DNA of 64,000 nucleotides. Source: an uncultured Bacteroidia bacterium. Lineage in GTDB: Bacteria > Bacteroidota > Bacteroidia > NS11-12g > UBA955. The notes beneath the pieces were generated by a model. It did no database searches, was not told the DNA's origin, and saw only the letters and a list, made by a program, of their open reading frames with translations. Both the position numbers and the translations under genes were made by a program. The DNA lies in NCBI GenBank assembly GCA_938086785.1, contig CALKCM010000004.1, forward strand, positions 1 to 64,000, written 5' to 3'. This document shows positions 34,299-44,900 of this stretch, one piece after another (within the stretch, counting starts at the first letter, position 1; each line of letters starts with the position of its first letter).

Positions 34299-36791
34299 TT
34301 AATTAAGATTTTGCAAAAACTGTTCCAAGGCATATTCATCGGGAATATTTACGTTTCGTGGTTTGCTCCCTCGACTAGGGCCCACAATACCGGCATCTTC
34401 TAGTTGATCCATTAATCGACCAGCACGGTTATATCCTAGTTTAAGTTTCCGTTGAATCAAACTAGTGCTCCCCGTTTGCTGATTTACAATTAAACGAGCG
34501 GCGTCTTCAAATAACTCATCTCTTTCATTTGGATCAAAGCCTTCGCCTTTGGTGCTGGCTTCTTCTTTTACTTCTGGCAAAATTAGGGCACTTGGAAAGG
34601 CACGTTGTTCCCCAATAAAATCACAAATTCGTTCTACTTCTGGAGTGTCAACAAATGGGCATTGCAAGCGAATGGTTTCATTTCCACCACTATAGAGCAT
34701 GTCTCCTCTTCCAATTAATTGGTCTGCGCCGTTGGCATCTAAAATGGTGCGACTATCTATTTTACTCGTTACTCTAAAAGCAATTCTACTTGGGAAATTA
34801 GCTTTAATCATACCTGTAATTACATTTACGGATGGACGTTGGGTGGCTAATATTAAGTGAATTCCTATGGCCCGGGCAAGTTGAGCTAAACGGGCTATGG
34901 GTGTTTCGATTTCTTTTCCGGCAGTCATCATAAGATCTGCAACCTCATCAATAACCACCACTATATATGGCATAAATCGATGCCCATTTTCAGGGTTTAA
35001 TTTACGATTAATGAACTTCGTATTGTATTCAACAATATTACGCACCATGGCATCTTGCAGCAGGCTGTAACGATCATCCATTTCAACGCACAATGAGTTT
35101 AAGGTATTTATTACTTTGGCATTGTCAGTAATAATAGCATCCCCTTCTCCTGGAAGTTTGGCTAAATAGTGACGCTCTATTTTATTAAATAAGGTAAGTT
35201 CTACCTTCTTAGGATCGACCAAAACAAACTTGATATAGGCCGGATGCTTTTTATAGAGTAAGCTTACAAGAATAGCATTTAACCCTACAGATTTTCCTTG
35301 ACCCGTGGCTCCCGCCATCAGTAAGTGAGGCATTTTGGCTAAATCTGCAATAAATATTTCATTGGAAATGGTTTTTCCAAGTGCTACGGGTAATTGGAAT
35401 TCGCTGTCTTGAAAACGGCTGGATGCCAGAACTGTTTTCATGGGTACCATTTCGGGGTTCTTATTGGGAACCTCAATTCCAATGGTTCCCTTGCCGGGAA
35501 TAGGAGCAATAATTCGTATTCCTAAGGCTGCTAAACTTAAAGCAATATCATCCTCTAGGTTTTTTATTTTAGAAATTTTAACACCAGCTGAAGGGACAAT
35601 TTCATACAAGGTAACCGTTGGTCCAACGCTGGCTTTTATTTTAGAAATTCCAATCTTATAGTTACTGAGGGTCTGAACAATTAGATTTTTGCTTTTTTCT
35701 ATTTCAGCTACATCTATTTCCTGTTTTATTTGATCATACTCTTTGAGTAAATCAAGCGTGGGAAAAATGTAATTACTCAATTCGAGCTTTGGGTCGAATT
35801 CTGTATCAATCCCAAAATGGTCTTTTTTGTCGGGGTCGTTCTTTTCAACGAGTTTTTCTTCCTTTTGGGTGTTATCCTCAATCTCAAAAGCACTTTCTTC
35901 TTCCTCTTGTTTAACTGCTTTAATAGGTTTGGTCTCTAAGGCAATTTCATTGGAATTCTCTTCCAAAGGGTCCGGTTCTATCGACTTTACTTTAATTGGT
36001 GGAAGTGGATCTAGTTGTATTGGTTCGTTTACCCCTTCCGTTTCTTTCAATACATTCAGTTCAAAGTCGGTGGAGTTTTCAGAGGTTTCCTTACTCGTTG
36101 AAGGATTATTTTGACTTCCTGTCGCCTTTAGTTTTTCCTTCATTTTCATAAAAAATGGAAGGTTCAGTTTATCAAAAGGATTGAGATTTAAAAATAGAAT
36201 ACAGTAAAGCACTCCATAAACGAGCATGAATAAAAAGGTGCCCATAGTTCCAATGAGTCCTGTTAACTTTACAATTCCAAAATATCCAAAAGCACCTCCA
36301 ATTAGTGGATACCATGATTTGAAAATAAAAGCAGTTCCTAAACTCAACAGAGCCATTAATAATAAGGAGTGAATAGTTACTCGAATGATAATGAATGGTT
36401 TGTAATCAAAAAATAACCATATTCCTAAAAGTAGGATAGTTGGCAATAATAAGAACGCGGAAAACCCAAAGCCATTTTGTATAAATATGTATCCTAACCG
36501 AGCCCCTAACAAGCCCAGTGCGTTTTCAACGGACCCATTAATTTCTTGATACTCAGAATACGATTTATTCGCAAGGTAATCCTGATCGCTGCTCCATGAA
36601 AAGAAGAAAGAGATGAAAGAAATTAAAAGAGCGGCAGAGAGAACCATAAGAAAAAAACCAAGGGCTTTTCTGGTCCTTTCATTTTTTAAAGACAGTATTT
36701 CTCCGGCCTCTTTAAAGTTTGGTAAAATTTTATCTTGCCCAGAATTTTCCTCAAAATCCTTAATTTCTTTTTTCTTTTTCTTTCCAGCCAT
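34299..36791 (-). CDS. ftsK: FtsK/SpoIIIE-type DNA translocase
   Basis: This protein of 830 residues pumps DNA through the division septum and promotes dimer resolution. It has four membrane spans in the first 200 residues, a charged low-complexity linker (about 225-330), the alpha domain, the motor with Walker A AGATGQGKSVGLN (about 493) and Walker B VVVIDEVADLMM, and a C-terminal gamma winged-helix (RKLKLGYNRAGRLMDQLE, about 780-805) that reads the KOPS sites. The ATG at 36791 is used; a frame start three codons upstream is less likely because a promoter-like TAGATTTG lies 10 bases before 36791. The linker is short compared with enterobacterial FtsK. Confidence 0.93.
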   Translation of the reverse strand: MAGKKKKKEIKDFEENSGQDKILPNFKEAGEILSLKNERTRKALGFFLMVLSAALLISFISFFFSWSSDQDYLANKSYSEYQEINGSVENALGLLGARLGYIFIQNGFGFSAFLLLPTILLLGIWLFFDYKPFIIIRVTIHSLLLMALLSLGTAFIFKSWYPLIGGAFGYFGIVKLTGLIGTMGTFLFMLVYGVLYCILFLNLNPFDKLNLPFFMKMKEKLKATGSQNNPSTSKETSENSTDFELNVLKETEGVNEPIQLDPLPPIKVKSIEPDPLEENSNEIALETKPIKAVKQEEEESAFEIEDNTQKEEKLVEKNDPDKKDHFGIDTEFDPKLELSNYIFPTLDLLKEYDQIKQEIDVAEIEKSKNLIVQTLSNYKIGISKIKASVGPTVTLYEIVPSAGVKISKIKNLEDDIALSLAALGIRIIAPIPGKGTIGIEVPNKNPEMVPMKTVLASSRFQDSEFQLPVALGKTISNEIFIADLAKMPHLLMAGATGQGKSVGLNAILVSLLYKKHPAYIKFVLVDPKKVELTLFNKIERHYLAKLPGEGDAIITDNAKVINTLNSLCVEMDDRYSLLQDAMVRNIVEYNTKFINRKLNPENGHRFMPYIVVVIDEVADLMMTAGKEIETPIARLAQLARAIGIHLILATQRPSVNVITGMIKANFPSRIAFRVTSKIDSRTILDANGADQLIGRGDMLYSGGNETIRLQCPFVDTPEVERICDFIGEQRAFPSALILPEVKEEASTKGEGFDPNERDELFEDAARLIVNQQTGSTSLIQRKLKLGYNRAGRLMDQLEDAGIVGPSRGSKPRNVNIPDEYALEQFLQNLN

Positions 36792-36860
36792 GATAACCAT
36801 TCAAATCTAAGAAAGATCAAACGTTTGTGCACCTGCACTTATTCACTAAAATAGCAGTGT

Positions 36861-37781
36861 TTACTTTATTGTATACGTCTGTCCTTCTTGGGCAATAGAA
36901 GTATTGGGGAACTCTGTTTTTGCTTCCTCTTCAAAGGCAGAAACATCGGAGTATCTGGAGCTGAAATGCCCCAAGAGTAATTCATTAGCATCAGCCTCAC
37001 GCGCTATTATTCCTGCCTGCTTGGCCGTTGAATGAAACGTCTCTTTCGCTCGGGCCTCCAATGCGTGAAGGAAGGTGGACTCATGATACAAAAGGTCTGA
37101 TTGCCTGATGTAAGGGACAATACTAGGATCATAAATAGTATCAGACATATATGAATATTTGCGATGAGGTGATGCCGGAATCGTGAGATCCTTATTTTTT
37201 ATTATTTGGCCAGGACTGTATTCAAAGTCTTCTCCCATCCTCAATTTTTCGTAAAAGTGTAGCGGAACATTATTTGATTCGCAGGCTTCTTTTAATATGC
37301 TTCTTTCTGGCCCAGCCTCTTCAAATATATAGCCATAGCACTCAATTCTATGTTTCAGTGCAACTGCATAAACGCTGTATCCAAATTCATCAACAATCTG
37401 TGAAAAGGGAGCTTTGGGAACAATGTGGTATTCAATTTCAAATGAAAGGTGGGTTCTTCCAATTTTAAGAACTAGTTGCACGAGATCTTCAACTCCCGGA
37501 GGCCCATAAATATGCAGTTTTTTTGTGCGGTTATGCAGGCTCAAAGTACTAATATATCCTGGTAGACCAAGAATATGATCCCCGTGAAGATGACTAATAA
37601 ATATAGCTTGTATATTGTTAAATTTAATGCCTTTACGCATCATCTGCAACTGGGTTCCTTCGCCACAATCCACTAAGAATTGTTTTGGTCCCATGCGAAC
37701 AATCTGGGCCGAGGGTAATCGCTGTTTTGTAGGTTTAGCGGAGCCAGTGCCAAGTATTGTAACTTCAAAGGTTCTTGCCAT
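36861..37781 (-). CDS. rnz: ribonuclease Z
   Basis: This 306-residue metallo-beta-lactamase-fold endonuclease removes 3' trailers from tRNA precursors. The zinc motif ISHLHGDHILGLPG (HxHxDH, about residues 61-67), TGSAKPTKQR near the N-terminus, the exosite arm region around 150-190 and the HESTFLH and GHFSSRY motifs are all present. The tRNAs in this window encode no CCA, so 3' processing by this enzyme and CCA addition would be needed. It lies in a leftward run between the glycosyltransferase and ftsK. Confidence 0.92.
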   Translation of the reverse strand: MARTFEVTILGTGSAKPTKQRLPSAQIVRMGPKQFLVDCGEGTQLQMMRKGIKFNNIQAIFISHLHGDHILGLPGYISTLSLHNRTKKLHIYGPPGVEDLVQLVLKIGRTHLSFEIEYHIVPKAPFSQIVDEFGYSVYAVALKHRIECYGYIFEEAGPERSILKEACESNNVPLHFYEKLRMGEDFEYSPGQIIKNKDLTIPASPHRKYSYMSDTIYDPSIVPYIRQSDLLYHESTFLHALEARAKETFHSTAKQAGIIAREADANELLLGHFSSRYSDVSAFEEEAKTEFPNTSIAQEGQTYTIK

Positions 37782-37825
37782 AATTACTTAAGTATTCTTA
37801 CTACACAAATATTGAACCATTCCCC

Positions 37826-38842
37826 CTACTTTATTTCGTTTATTATTTCTTCAATAGCAGTTTGTGCCTCTGCCATTGATATTAAATCGATGCAAGGAGT
37901 TTCTTTTACGCAGTTTATCTGATCACAAGGGTTGCACTCTAAAACATGATGCAATACTCTAGAGTTTACGTTTTTTGGGTAAAAGACAGTGGGTACTCCT
38001 GGACCAAAGAAGGAAAGAGATGGTATATTTATATAATCGGCCAATTGCAAGGGGCCACTCTCATTGCCTATAAAAATAGTACTTTGTTTTAAGAGTTCGG
38101 CCAATTGAGATATGGAAAAAACTCCTGCTGCATGAACCGTGTATTCTTCTTGACCCTTTGTTATCTCTTGAATTTGCTCAGATTCAGATTGAACTCCAAT
38201 ATAAACAGACTTGATGGCATGCTTTGTCCAAAGATAGGAACTGATTTTTTTGAAGTTTTCAGGACTCCACCTTCTCAGTGATTTTCTTGCACTTGCATGA
38301 ATCACTGCAAACTCATCTAAGGTATGGTCCAATTTGAAATGAGCAATAGCACTCTCATATTTAATGCTTTTAGGCCAGTCCCTTACTCCTTTGTCCTTCG
38401 CATTTATTGGACTTATGATATCAAAGTTTGTGTCAATTTCATGCTTTTGTTCACCTTTGTTTTTCAGTCTTACGGAGCCTCTATTAAACCTAAAGGCGGG
38501 CCAATACCGCAATGATTTAAAAAATGTGTTCCAGTTTCCGCGAAGTTCTACCACCCAATCGTATTTTCTGGTCCATTGAGATTCGGTATTTAAGATTTTG
38601 TGAATTCCTTTAACTCCCTTGAAAATTTCATTACAATAGGGTTTGCAAAGGATATCAACCGCAGCGCCTGGGTTTTTTGATATGAGTTCATTGATGGCGG
38701 GTAAAGCGCATATTGCATCGCCAATTTCATCTAGTTTAACAATGAGAATTGAATGGGGCACATGCTTAGGGTTGGTTGGATACAATTGACCAAGCAGGTG
38801 ATTTGCAAGAAATAATATTTGCTCTGAACGAATCAAGGTCAA
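37826..38842 (-). CDS. glycosyltransferase family 9 (heptosyltransferase-like)
   Basis: This 338-residue GT-B enzyme resembles the ADP-heptose:LPS transferases. It has VKLDEIGDAICALPAINEL (acceptor half), HASARKSLRRWSPENFKKI near the middle and the donor motif FIGNESGPLQLADYINIPSLSFFGP near the C-terminus. Its four Cys near the end (about residues 298-315) are not a standard part of the family. It probably adds a sugar to the LPS core. The start overlaps the cyclase stop by four bases (ATGA). Confidence 0.82.
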   Translation of the reverse strand: MTLIRSEQILFLANHLLGQLYPTNPKHVPHSILIVKLDEIGDAICALPAINELISKNPGAAVDILCKPYCNEIFKGVKGIHKILNTESQWTRKYDWVVELRGNWNTFFKSLRYWPAFRFNRGSVRLKNKGEQKHEIDTNFDIISPINAKDKGVRDWPKSIKYESAIAHFKLDHTLDEFAVIHASARKSLRRWSPENFKKISSYLWTKHAIKSVYIGVQSESEQIQEITKGQEEYTVHAAGVFSISQLAELLKQSTIFIGNESGPLQLADYINIPSLSFFGPGVPTVFYPKNVNSRVLHHVLECNPCDQINCVKETPCIDLISMAEAQTAIEEIINEIK

Positions 38843-39582
38843 TCTTGTATTGGAAAAATCAATGGCCTACTTGGGGCCGCATCTGATTCTATTGGAGCAA
38901 CCTGAATTTGAAGAAGATATTTAGAATCTTTGATGTGCTTCCCCACATAAATAAGTTCGGTAATTGTGGCTTCAGATCGAATGTTTCCATCTATATTCCA
39001 CCAGGTTTTGTGCGCAGATAATAAGCCTCCATCGTCTTCTCTATCCACAGATGGCAAATCGGTTAGAAGGTGTATTATTCCTAGTGAACTAATATAGGCT
39101 AGGGCCTCTGGTGAAAAGTAAGGAGGGTTGTTTCCACTCCAATTCGTTCCAATTTCAATAATGTCAAGGTCGGTTCTTAAAATTATTGCTTGAATATCCT
39201 GAGTTATTTTACCTTCTAAAAGGGATTTTGTGATAACGAGATCATTTTCTATTTTTTCGGGAACAATGGTGAGCAGTTGTGCTACAAAAAGGCCCTTTGG
39301 TAAAAACCGGTTGATGCTTTCTTGATTGGGCGATATATGCCCAAAACATTCTGTATGTGTTCCATTTCCATGAGCACAAAAGGTAATGATATCACAATTT
39401 GCACTACCACCGTGCTTAACCGAACCAATGAAATCACCTACCTCTACAGGTTTGTGTTCTGTTGGCGGAAGGTGAAAAGCCCTAGGATTAGCACCATCAG
39501 GTCCAAAAGATTGAGAAATGTCAATTGCTTCTTCCCAATCAAAATGAAATATGTGCTTATGAATACTTACCCTACAGTACAT
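38839..39582 (-). CDS. cyclase-family metal-dependent hydrolase (kynurenine formamidase-like)
   Basis: The 247-residue protein has the cyclase-family metal motif HGNGTHTECFGHI (about residues 70-83), a variant of HGTHxDxPxH, and DISQSFGPDGANPRAFH near the N-terminus, where the conserved DLS start of the family occurs. These enzymes cleave amides such as N-formylkynurenine, but other substrates are known, so no specific reaction is claimed. It overlaps the following glycosyltransferase gene. A promoter-like TAGATTTG is at 39594-39601. Confidence 0.75.
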   Translation of the reverse strand: MYCRVSIHKHIFHFDWEEAIDISQSFGPDGANPRAFHLPPTEHKPVEVGDFIGSVKHGGSANCDIITFCAHGNGTHTECFGHISPNQESINRFLPKGLFVAQLLTIVPEKIENDLVITKSLLEGKITQDIQAIILRTDLDIIEIGTNWSGNNPPYFSPEALAYISSLGIIHLLTDLPSVDREDDGGLLSAHKTWWNIDGNIRSEATITELIYVGKHIKDSKYLLQIQVAPIESDAAPSRPLIFPIQD

Positions 39583-39617
39583 TTGAATTGGCTCAAATCT
39601 ACAAATAAAAACCCATA

Positions 39618-40190
39618 CTAAACGTCGTTTATTGCCAGATCTAATTTTTGCATAAATACCTCCTTAGATATTTCTATCGCACCCAGAGAAGCCGTATGAT
39701 CGTTCAGATATTGAGAGTCTAAAAGAATAAATTCTTTTTCCTGTAAGAACTCTATAAGGAACATAAATGCAATCTTGCTCGCACCAGACCTTTTAAAAAA
39801 CATGCTTTCCCCAAAAAATGCTTTGCCAATAGATACACCATACAAGCCACCTACCAATTCATCTTTTTCGTATGCCTCAAAACTATGGGCAAATCCTTCG
39901 GCATGGAGGGCTGTATAAGCCTCTAACATTTCGTCATTAATCCAGGTATCCTGTGCTCTTGTTTTAAAACACTGAAGCATCACTTCCTCAAAATTTCGAT
40001 TGATGTATAGATCAAAATTATGGTTTCGATACAGTTGCTTTATACTTTTCCTTATTTTGGCAGTTCCGTCCAAAGGAATTACAGCTCTTGACTCCGGCGA
40101 ATGCCAGTATATTTTGCCATCTTCCGCATCTGCCATAGGAAAATAACCATTTACATAGCTGTTTAATAACAGTTCTGTGTTTAATATCAT
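39618..40190 (-). CDS. aat: leucyl/phenylalanyl-tRNA--protein transferase
   Basis: This 190-residue enzyme attaches Leu or Phe to the N-terminal Lys or Arg of proteins, marking them for ClpAP-type degradation by the N-degron route. Motifs are VNGYFPMAD, YWHSPESRAVIPLD, GGLYGVSIGKAFFGESMF and FILLDSQYLN. It is shorter than the enterobacterial protein (about 234), with a reduced N-terminus, which is common in Bacteroidota. It heads a leftward run, and a TACCTTTG promoter box lies eight bases upstream. Confidence 0.92.
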   Translation of the reverse strand: MILNTELLLNSYVNGYFPMADAEDGKIYWHSPESRAVIPLDGTAKIRKSIKQLYRNHNFDLYINRNFEEVMLQCFKTRAQDTWINDEMLEAYTALHAEGFAHSFEAYEKDELVGGLYGVSIGKAFFGESMFFKRSGASKIAFMFLIEFLQEKEFILLDSQYLNDHTASLGAIEISKEVFMQKLDLAINDV

Positions 40191-40198
40191 TGGACGGA

Positions 40199-40206
40199 CA
40201 AAGGTA
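40199..40206 (-). promoter_or_regulatory. -7 promoter box of aat (TACCTTTG)
   Basis: It matches TAnnTTTG and ends 8 nt before the aat ATG; transcription would begin only a few bases before the codon. Confidence 0.55.
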
Positions 40207-40311
40207 CAAATGCATGAGTTAAAATGGGATGTTTTGAGAAGAAATAAGCGTTATTTATGCTATTTTAGCATAAATTGAATGCGGATTATTTTCCGCATCT
40301 TTGCAGCTTAT

Positions 40312-40974
40312 ATGGGAGCTAGAAAACTTCAAAAATTTGCAGAATTTGATTCTTCGCCACACAGCTTGGATATGAATCACGAAACGAAGGGAAAGTGGAA
40401 CGCGTACTTTAAGAATGAAAACCCCATTGTTCTAGAGCTTGCCTGCGGCAAAGGGGATTATACCGTGAATTTGGCTGAAAAATTTCCAGATAAAAATTTT
40501 GTTGGAATAGATATTAAGGGGAGTAGACTATGGCGAGGGTGCAAGTCAATTGCCGAAAGAGGCCTAAAAAATGCAGCTTTCTTAAGGATCTATATTGATA
40601 CGATAGAAAACTATTTCGAGAAGGGTGAGGTTTCAGAAATATGGATCACCTTTCCAGATCCGCAACCTAAAAAGGCTCGCAAGAGACTGACCCACCCCAA
40701 ATTCTTAAATTCATACCTCCCACTTTTAAATGGAAACGGAAGTGTGAACCTCAAAACGGATAGTGATTTGATGTATGAATTTACCAAAGAAGTAGTTGCC
40801 CAAAATGAATTAAGTGTTTTGGAAGATATTCCAAATGTATACGAGCAGGAAGAAATGAATGAGTTGATGCAGATCCAAACGTATTACGAAAAAATGTGGC
40901 TTGCCGAGGGCAGAACCATTAAGTTTATTTCGTTCCAATTAAACAAACAAACCAATTATTTAAAGCCAGAATAG
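40312..40974 (+). CDS. trmB: tRNA (guanine-N7-)-methyltransferase
   Basis: This 220-residue SAM-dependent enzyme makes m7G46 in tRNA. It has the SAM motif VLELACGKGDYTVNLAE, the NFVGIDIKGSRLWRG block and the TrmB signature ITFPDPQPKKARKRLTHPKFL. The ATG at 40312 starts the conserved GARKLQKFAEF; an earlier frame ATG at 40279 would put it before a promoter-like CATCTTTG at 40296-40303. Confidence 0.93.
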   Translation: MGARKLQKFAEFDSSPHSLDMNHETKGKWNAYFKNENPIVLELACGKGDYTVNLAEKFPDKNFVGIDIKGSRLWRGCKSIAERGLKNAAFLRIYIDTIENYFEKGEVSEIWITFPDPQPKKARKRLTHPKFLNSYLPLLNGNGSVNLKTDSDLMYEFTKEVVAQNELSVLEDIPNVYEQEEMNELMQIQTYYEKMWLAEGRTIKFISFQLNKQTNYLKPE

Positions 40975-41020
40975 GAATAATGGAGACTCGTTTTTAAGGC
41001 CCTCTTTACGCCTCTTTTTC

Positions 41021-41911
41021 TTATTTCTCCTCAGCCTGCATTTGCTTACTTGTCTTTCTGCTTCCGTCATGGCTCCATCCGGGAGGTCCAAAAATATACA
41101 TGCATTTATTTCGTACCCCTTTGGCCTTTTTTACATCCATCCAAATGAATTTAAATTCGGCGAATAGAATACGTATAGGATTTGTAAAGGAATAGTTTTC
41201 TGTTAAGCCGTAAACCACTGCTTCATTGGGATCTTCATTCTCAAACGTTTTAAAAATTTTATCCCAAAAGATAAATATCATCCCCATGTTTTTATCCAAA
41301 TATTTTGGGTTGCTTCCATGATGAACCCGATGGTGGGATGGAGTAACCATAAAATATTCGAGAATTCCCATTTTGTGTATCAGTTTGGTATGTATTAGAG
41401 AGCCATAGAGCTGCTGTATAGCAAAAGCCAGCATGACATCTGCAGCAGAAAACCCTAATAGAGCTAAGGGTAAAAAAAATAGCCCTCGGTACAGTGGCTC
41501 AAAAACAGAACTTCTAAAACCAATCGTAATATTAAACTCCTGGCTGCTATGATGTATAACATGAACCGCCCAAAAAAGACGCACCATATGCCCTAACCAA
41601 TGAACCACCCAGTATGCTAAATCGGTAAGGAGAATAACTAAAATCCAGTATAGGACTTGTTGCCACATTGCCATTTCCCAGTGTATGAGTTTATATTGAT
41701 ATACAACTGCCATGATGAAAAGAAACCCACCGCGAGCCAGTACATCTACTCCAAAATTGAGCACAGTAAAGAAAACGTTATTGAAGGTGTCTTTGCCTTG
41801 GTATAGTTTTTGACTTTGGTAATGTGAAATAAGGATTTCGGCCAATATGGTAACTCCATAAATGGGTATTGTGATAATGGTCATTATTTCTGCCCACCAA
41901 TAGACTTCCAT
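41021..41911 (-). CDS. sterol desaturase / fatty-acid hydroxylase superfamily membrane enzyme
   Basis: This 296-residue di-iron membrane oxygenase has about four spans and the histidine clusters VHWLGH, HVIHHSSQ and SHHRVHHG, which bind two irons. This superfamily hydroxylates or desaturates lipids such as sterols and carotenoids; the substrate is unknown here. The Trp-rich first membrane helix (YWWAEIM) and C-terminal FGPPGWSHDGSRKT are common among bacterial members. It is divergent from the AsmA-like gene by 62 bases. Confidence 0.87.
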   Translation of the reverse strand: MEVYWWAEIMTIITIPIYGVTILAEILISHYQSQKLYQGKDTFNNVFFTVLNFGVDVLARGGFLFIMAVVYQYKLIHWEMAMWQQVLYWILVILLTDLAYWVVHWLGHMVRLFWAVHVIHHSSQEFNITIGFRSSVFEPLYRGLFFLPLALLGFSAADVMLAFAIQQLYGSLIHTKLIHKMGILEYFMVTPSHHRVHHGSNPKYLDKNMGMIFIFWDKIFKTFENEDPNEAVVYGLTENYSFTNPIRILFAEFKFIWMDVKKAKGVRNKCMYIFGPPGWSHDGSRKTSKQMQAEEK

Positions 41912-41915
41912 GACA

Positions 41916-41923
41916 CAAAATTA
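41916..41923 (-). promoter_or_regulatory. -7 promoter box (TAATTTTG) 4 nt before the desaturase ATG
   Basis: It matches TAnnTTTG. With the box at 41948-41955 on the other strand it forms a compact divergent promoter. The desaturase mRNA is predicted to be leaderless. Confidence 0.55.
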
Positions 41924-41947
41924 GAGAATTTGTGGTTGATTCCCTTG

Positions 41948-41955
41948 TATCTTTG
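41948..41955 (+). promoter_or_regulatory. -7 promoter box of the AsmA-like gene (TATCTTTG)
   Basis: It matches TAnnTTTG and ends 18 nt before the GTG start at 41974. Confidence 0.55.
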
Positions 41956-41973
41956 TAATCCCTGAGTATAGTT

Positions 41974-44900
41974 GTGAAAAAAATAGTTAAATACATTGTT
42001 GTTAGCCTTTTGTCAGTCGTTTTACTGCTGCTTATCGCTCCGTTCATCTTTAAACAAAAGCTAATAGATGCGAGCAAAGAGTTCATCAATGAACAGTTAG
42101 TGGCTGATGTAAATTTTGATGAGGATCGCACCTCATTAAGTTTTATAAAAAGCTTTCCTAATGTATCCCTGACCCTCGCAAATATTAGTATTGTTGGCAG
42201 AGATCGTTTTGCGGGAGATACGCTTGCCTTTCTGCCTGCTTTTACAACAACATTTAATATTAAATCTGTTTTTAGTGATCAAATTAATGTAAGTAAGCTT
42301 GCACTTAAGGAGCCAGAGATACATGTTAGAGTTTTAAGAGATGGCAAGCCAAATTGGGAGATTTGGCAAACGGATACGGCACGCATAGATACTGCAGAAA
42401 CTACGTTTGCTTTGAATTTGCAAGGGGTAGAAATTGAAAATGGTCGGTTGAAGTATATGGATTATTCAATGGGTTTTCTAACACTAATTAACGGGCTCAA
42501 CTATGAGGGAAAAGGGGATTTTACTCAAGATGAGTTTATATTAAAAAATGATCTACACGTCTCTGCACTTACCCTCGAATATGGTGGAGTCCCCTGGCTT
42601 TATAAGGCGGCCATTGAAACTAAAATAGATATGGGTATGAATATTCCTTCAGTTAAGGTAAACTGGGATAGTGATGACATAAAAGTTAACAACCTTAAGC
42701 TACATTCTGATGGGTTTATCCAAATGAATGAAGAGGATATGGATATGGATTTGAGGTTCGATGCAAGAGAAAACACCTTTAAGAACTTTCTTTCCATGAT
42801 TCCTGGTATCTATCAAAATCATTTTGAAGATCTGAATGCAAAGGGCACAATGGGCTTAAAAGGGAGCATGGTAGGTAAGATGACCGATGATCATTTGCCC
42901 AAAACAAATATTCAGTTAAATATTAATAATGGTTCGTTTAGCTATCCCAATCTACCAAGGAGTGTGAAGGATGTTTTTATTGATTTGTCCTATGTGAATT
43001 CTAATGGAATACCGGATAATAGTATTCTTAATATTCGTAAATTAAATGCAAACATAGGAGGAGACCTCGTGGATGGAAGACTGCTCTTTAAGACGCCTGT
43101 CAGCAATCCCTATGTGGATGTGGAACTTAAAGGAGATATTGATTTAAGCCATGTGAAAGGCTTTGTTCTCTTAGAAGAAGGCACTGTTTTAGAAGGCCTT
43201 ATTGGCTTAAATGCACAGGTAAAAGGCTATATTAAATCATCCGATAATTATTACCAAGATTTGGATGCTAAAGGCTCTCTAAAAGCCAATGATGTTAATT
43301 TTAGCGGTCCTTCTAATCCCACGGGAATTGTCTTAAAAACTGTAGATATTAGTATAAGTCCAAGTTATGCAACTGTAGAAAATGCTCAGGGAAACTTGGG
43401 TCGCAACGACTTTGAATTGAATGGAAGGGTGGAGAATTACTTGGCTTATTTATTTACTGGAGAAACATTAAAAGGCAATTTAGATTTGAAGAGCAGATAC
43501 TTAAATGTCAATGACTTTGTGTCCGAAAATGAAGCTCATAATGCAGACCCTCTCCCAAGCGATTCTAACGTCATAAGAATGGTTGTATTGCCAGAAAATA
43601 TCGATTGGAAAATGTCGGCAGATGTGCAGAAACTTATTTATGATAATTTTGTTTTAGAGAACGTAAAGGGAAATTTACATGTGGTTGACGCTGCTATAAA
43701 ATTTGAGAATGTTGCAGCGTCTCTAGCCGGTGGAGGTATTTTAATTGACGGGATATATGATTCTAAAAATATTCAAAATCCTTTTACTGAACTAAACACA
43801 TCCTTGACCAAGTTTGATATCAAAAAGAGTTTTGAGTATTTCCCTTTCATGAGCAAGTTCTCCAATTTAGGGAAGGTTGTAAATGGTGTTTTTGATGGTA
43901 AAATTGAAATGAATAGCATACTCGATGAGGGCATGCAACCTCAGTATAACAGTATGAATATGAATGCTGACTTACGCATTAGTGATGCGATTATTGCCAA
44001 TCTAGATGTATTAACTAAAATAGGCGAGATGCTTAAAATTGACCCACTTAAAAATGTTAAATTAAAGGATGGTTCCCTCCGATTTAATATTAGGAATGGA
44101 GTTTTAACAATGCTAGATAGCTTAAAGCTAAACCTGGGCAAAGGGGCAACGATGAAATTAAGCGGCAGTTCGAATGTGAATACTTCCATTGATTATGGGG
44201 GAAGAATGTCTATACCAAGAGAGTTGTTTGGCAAAGCCAATGATGTTCTAAGTAAGTGGAAGAATTTGGCGGCAGATAAAAATTGGGATTTAGAAATAGC
44301 CGAATCTATTCCAGTGGATTTGGGTATTTCAGGTACATTTTTAAAACCAGATGTAAAAGTATCCTTACACAGCATAAAAAACTCGGTACTAGATCCTTTA
44401 AAAACTCAAGTGATTGAAAAGGCTAAAGAGGAAGGGAATAAAAAAATTGAAGATTATTTAGCCAAAGCGCAAAAACAAGCAGACCAATTAAAATCTGAAG
44501 CTAAAAGACGGGCAGATCAGATAAGAACTGCAGGAAAAAAATCGGCTGATTCCCTGCGTAAGGCAATAGCAAAAAAAACAGATAAACTCCGGGAGGAGGC
44601 CAAGGAACGTTCGCTAGAGTTGAAAAAAGAGGGCGTTCGCGAAAAAGAAAAGAGCATTGCAAAAGCAAATAAAGAAGTAGACGATTTGCTTGCGCAAGCT
44701 TCCGGGAAAGGCCCCATTGCCTCATTGGCTTCAAAGAAAGCAGGAGAGAAGATAAAAGAAAAAGCTGCGCTTGAAGCTGAGAAAATTAAAGAGAAGTATG
44801 ATCAGCGAGTGGATGATGTAAATAAAAAGGCGAATGCACAGATTTCTGAGATTCAAAGTCAAGGAAATAAAAAAGCTGATCAGATGGAAGGAGAAGCCTC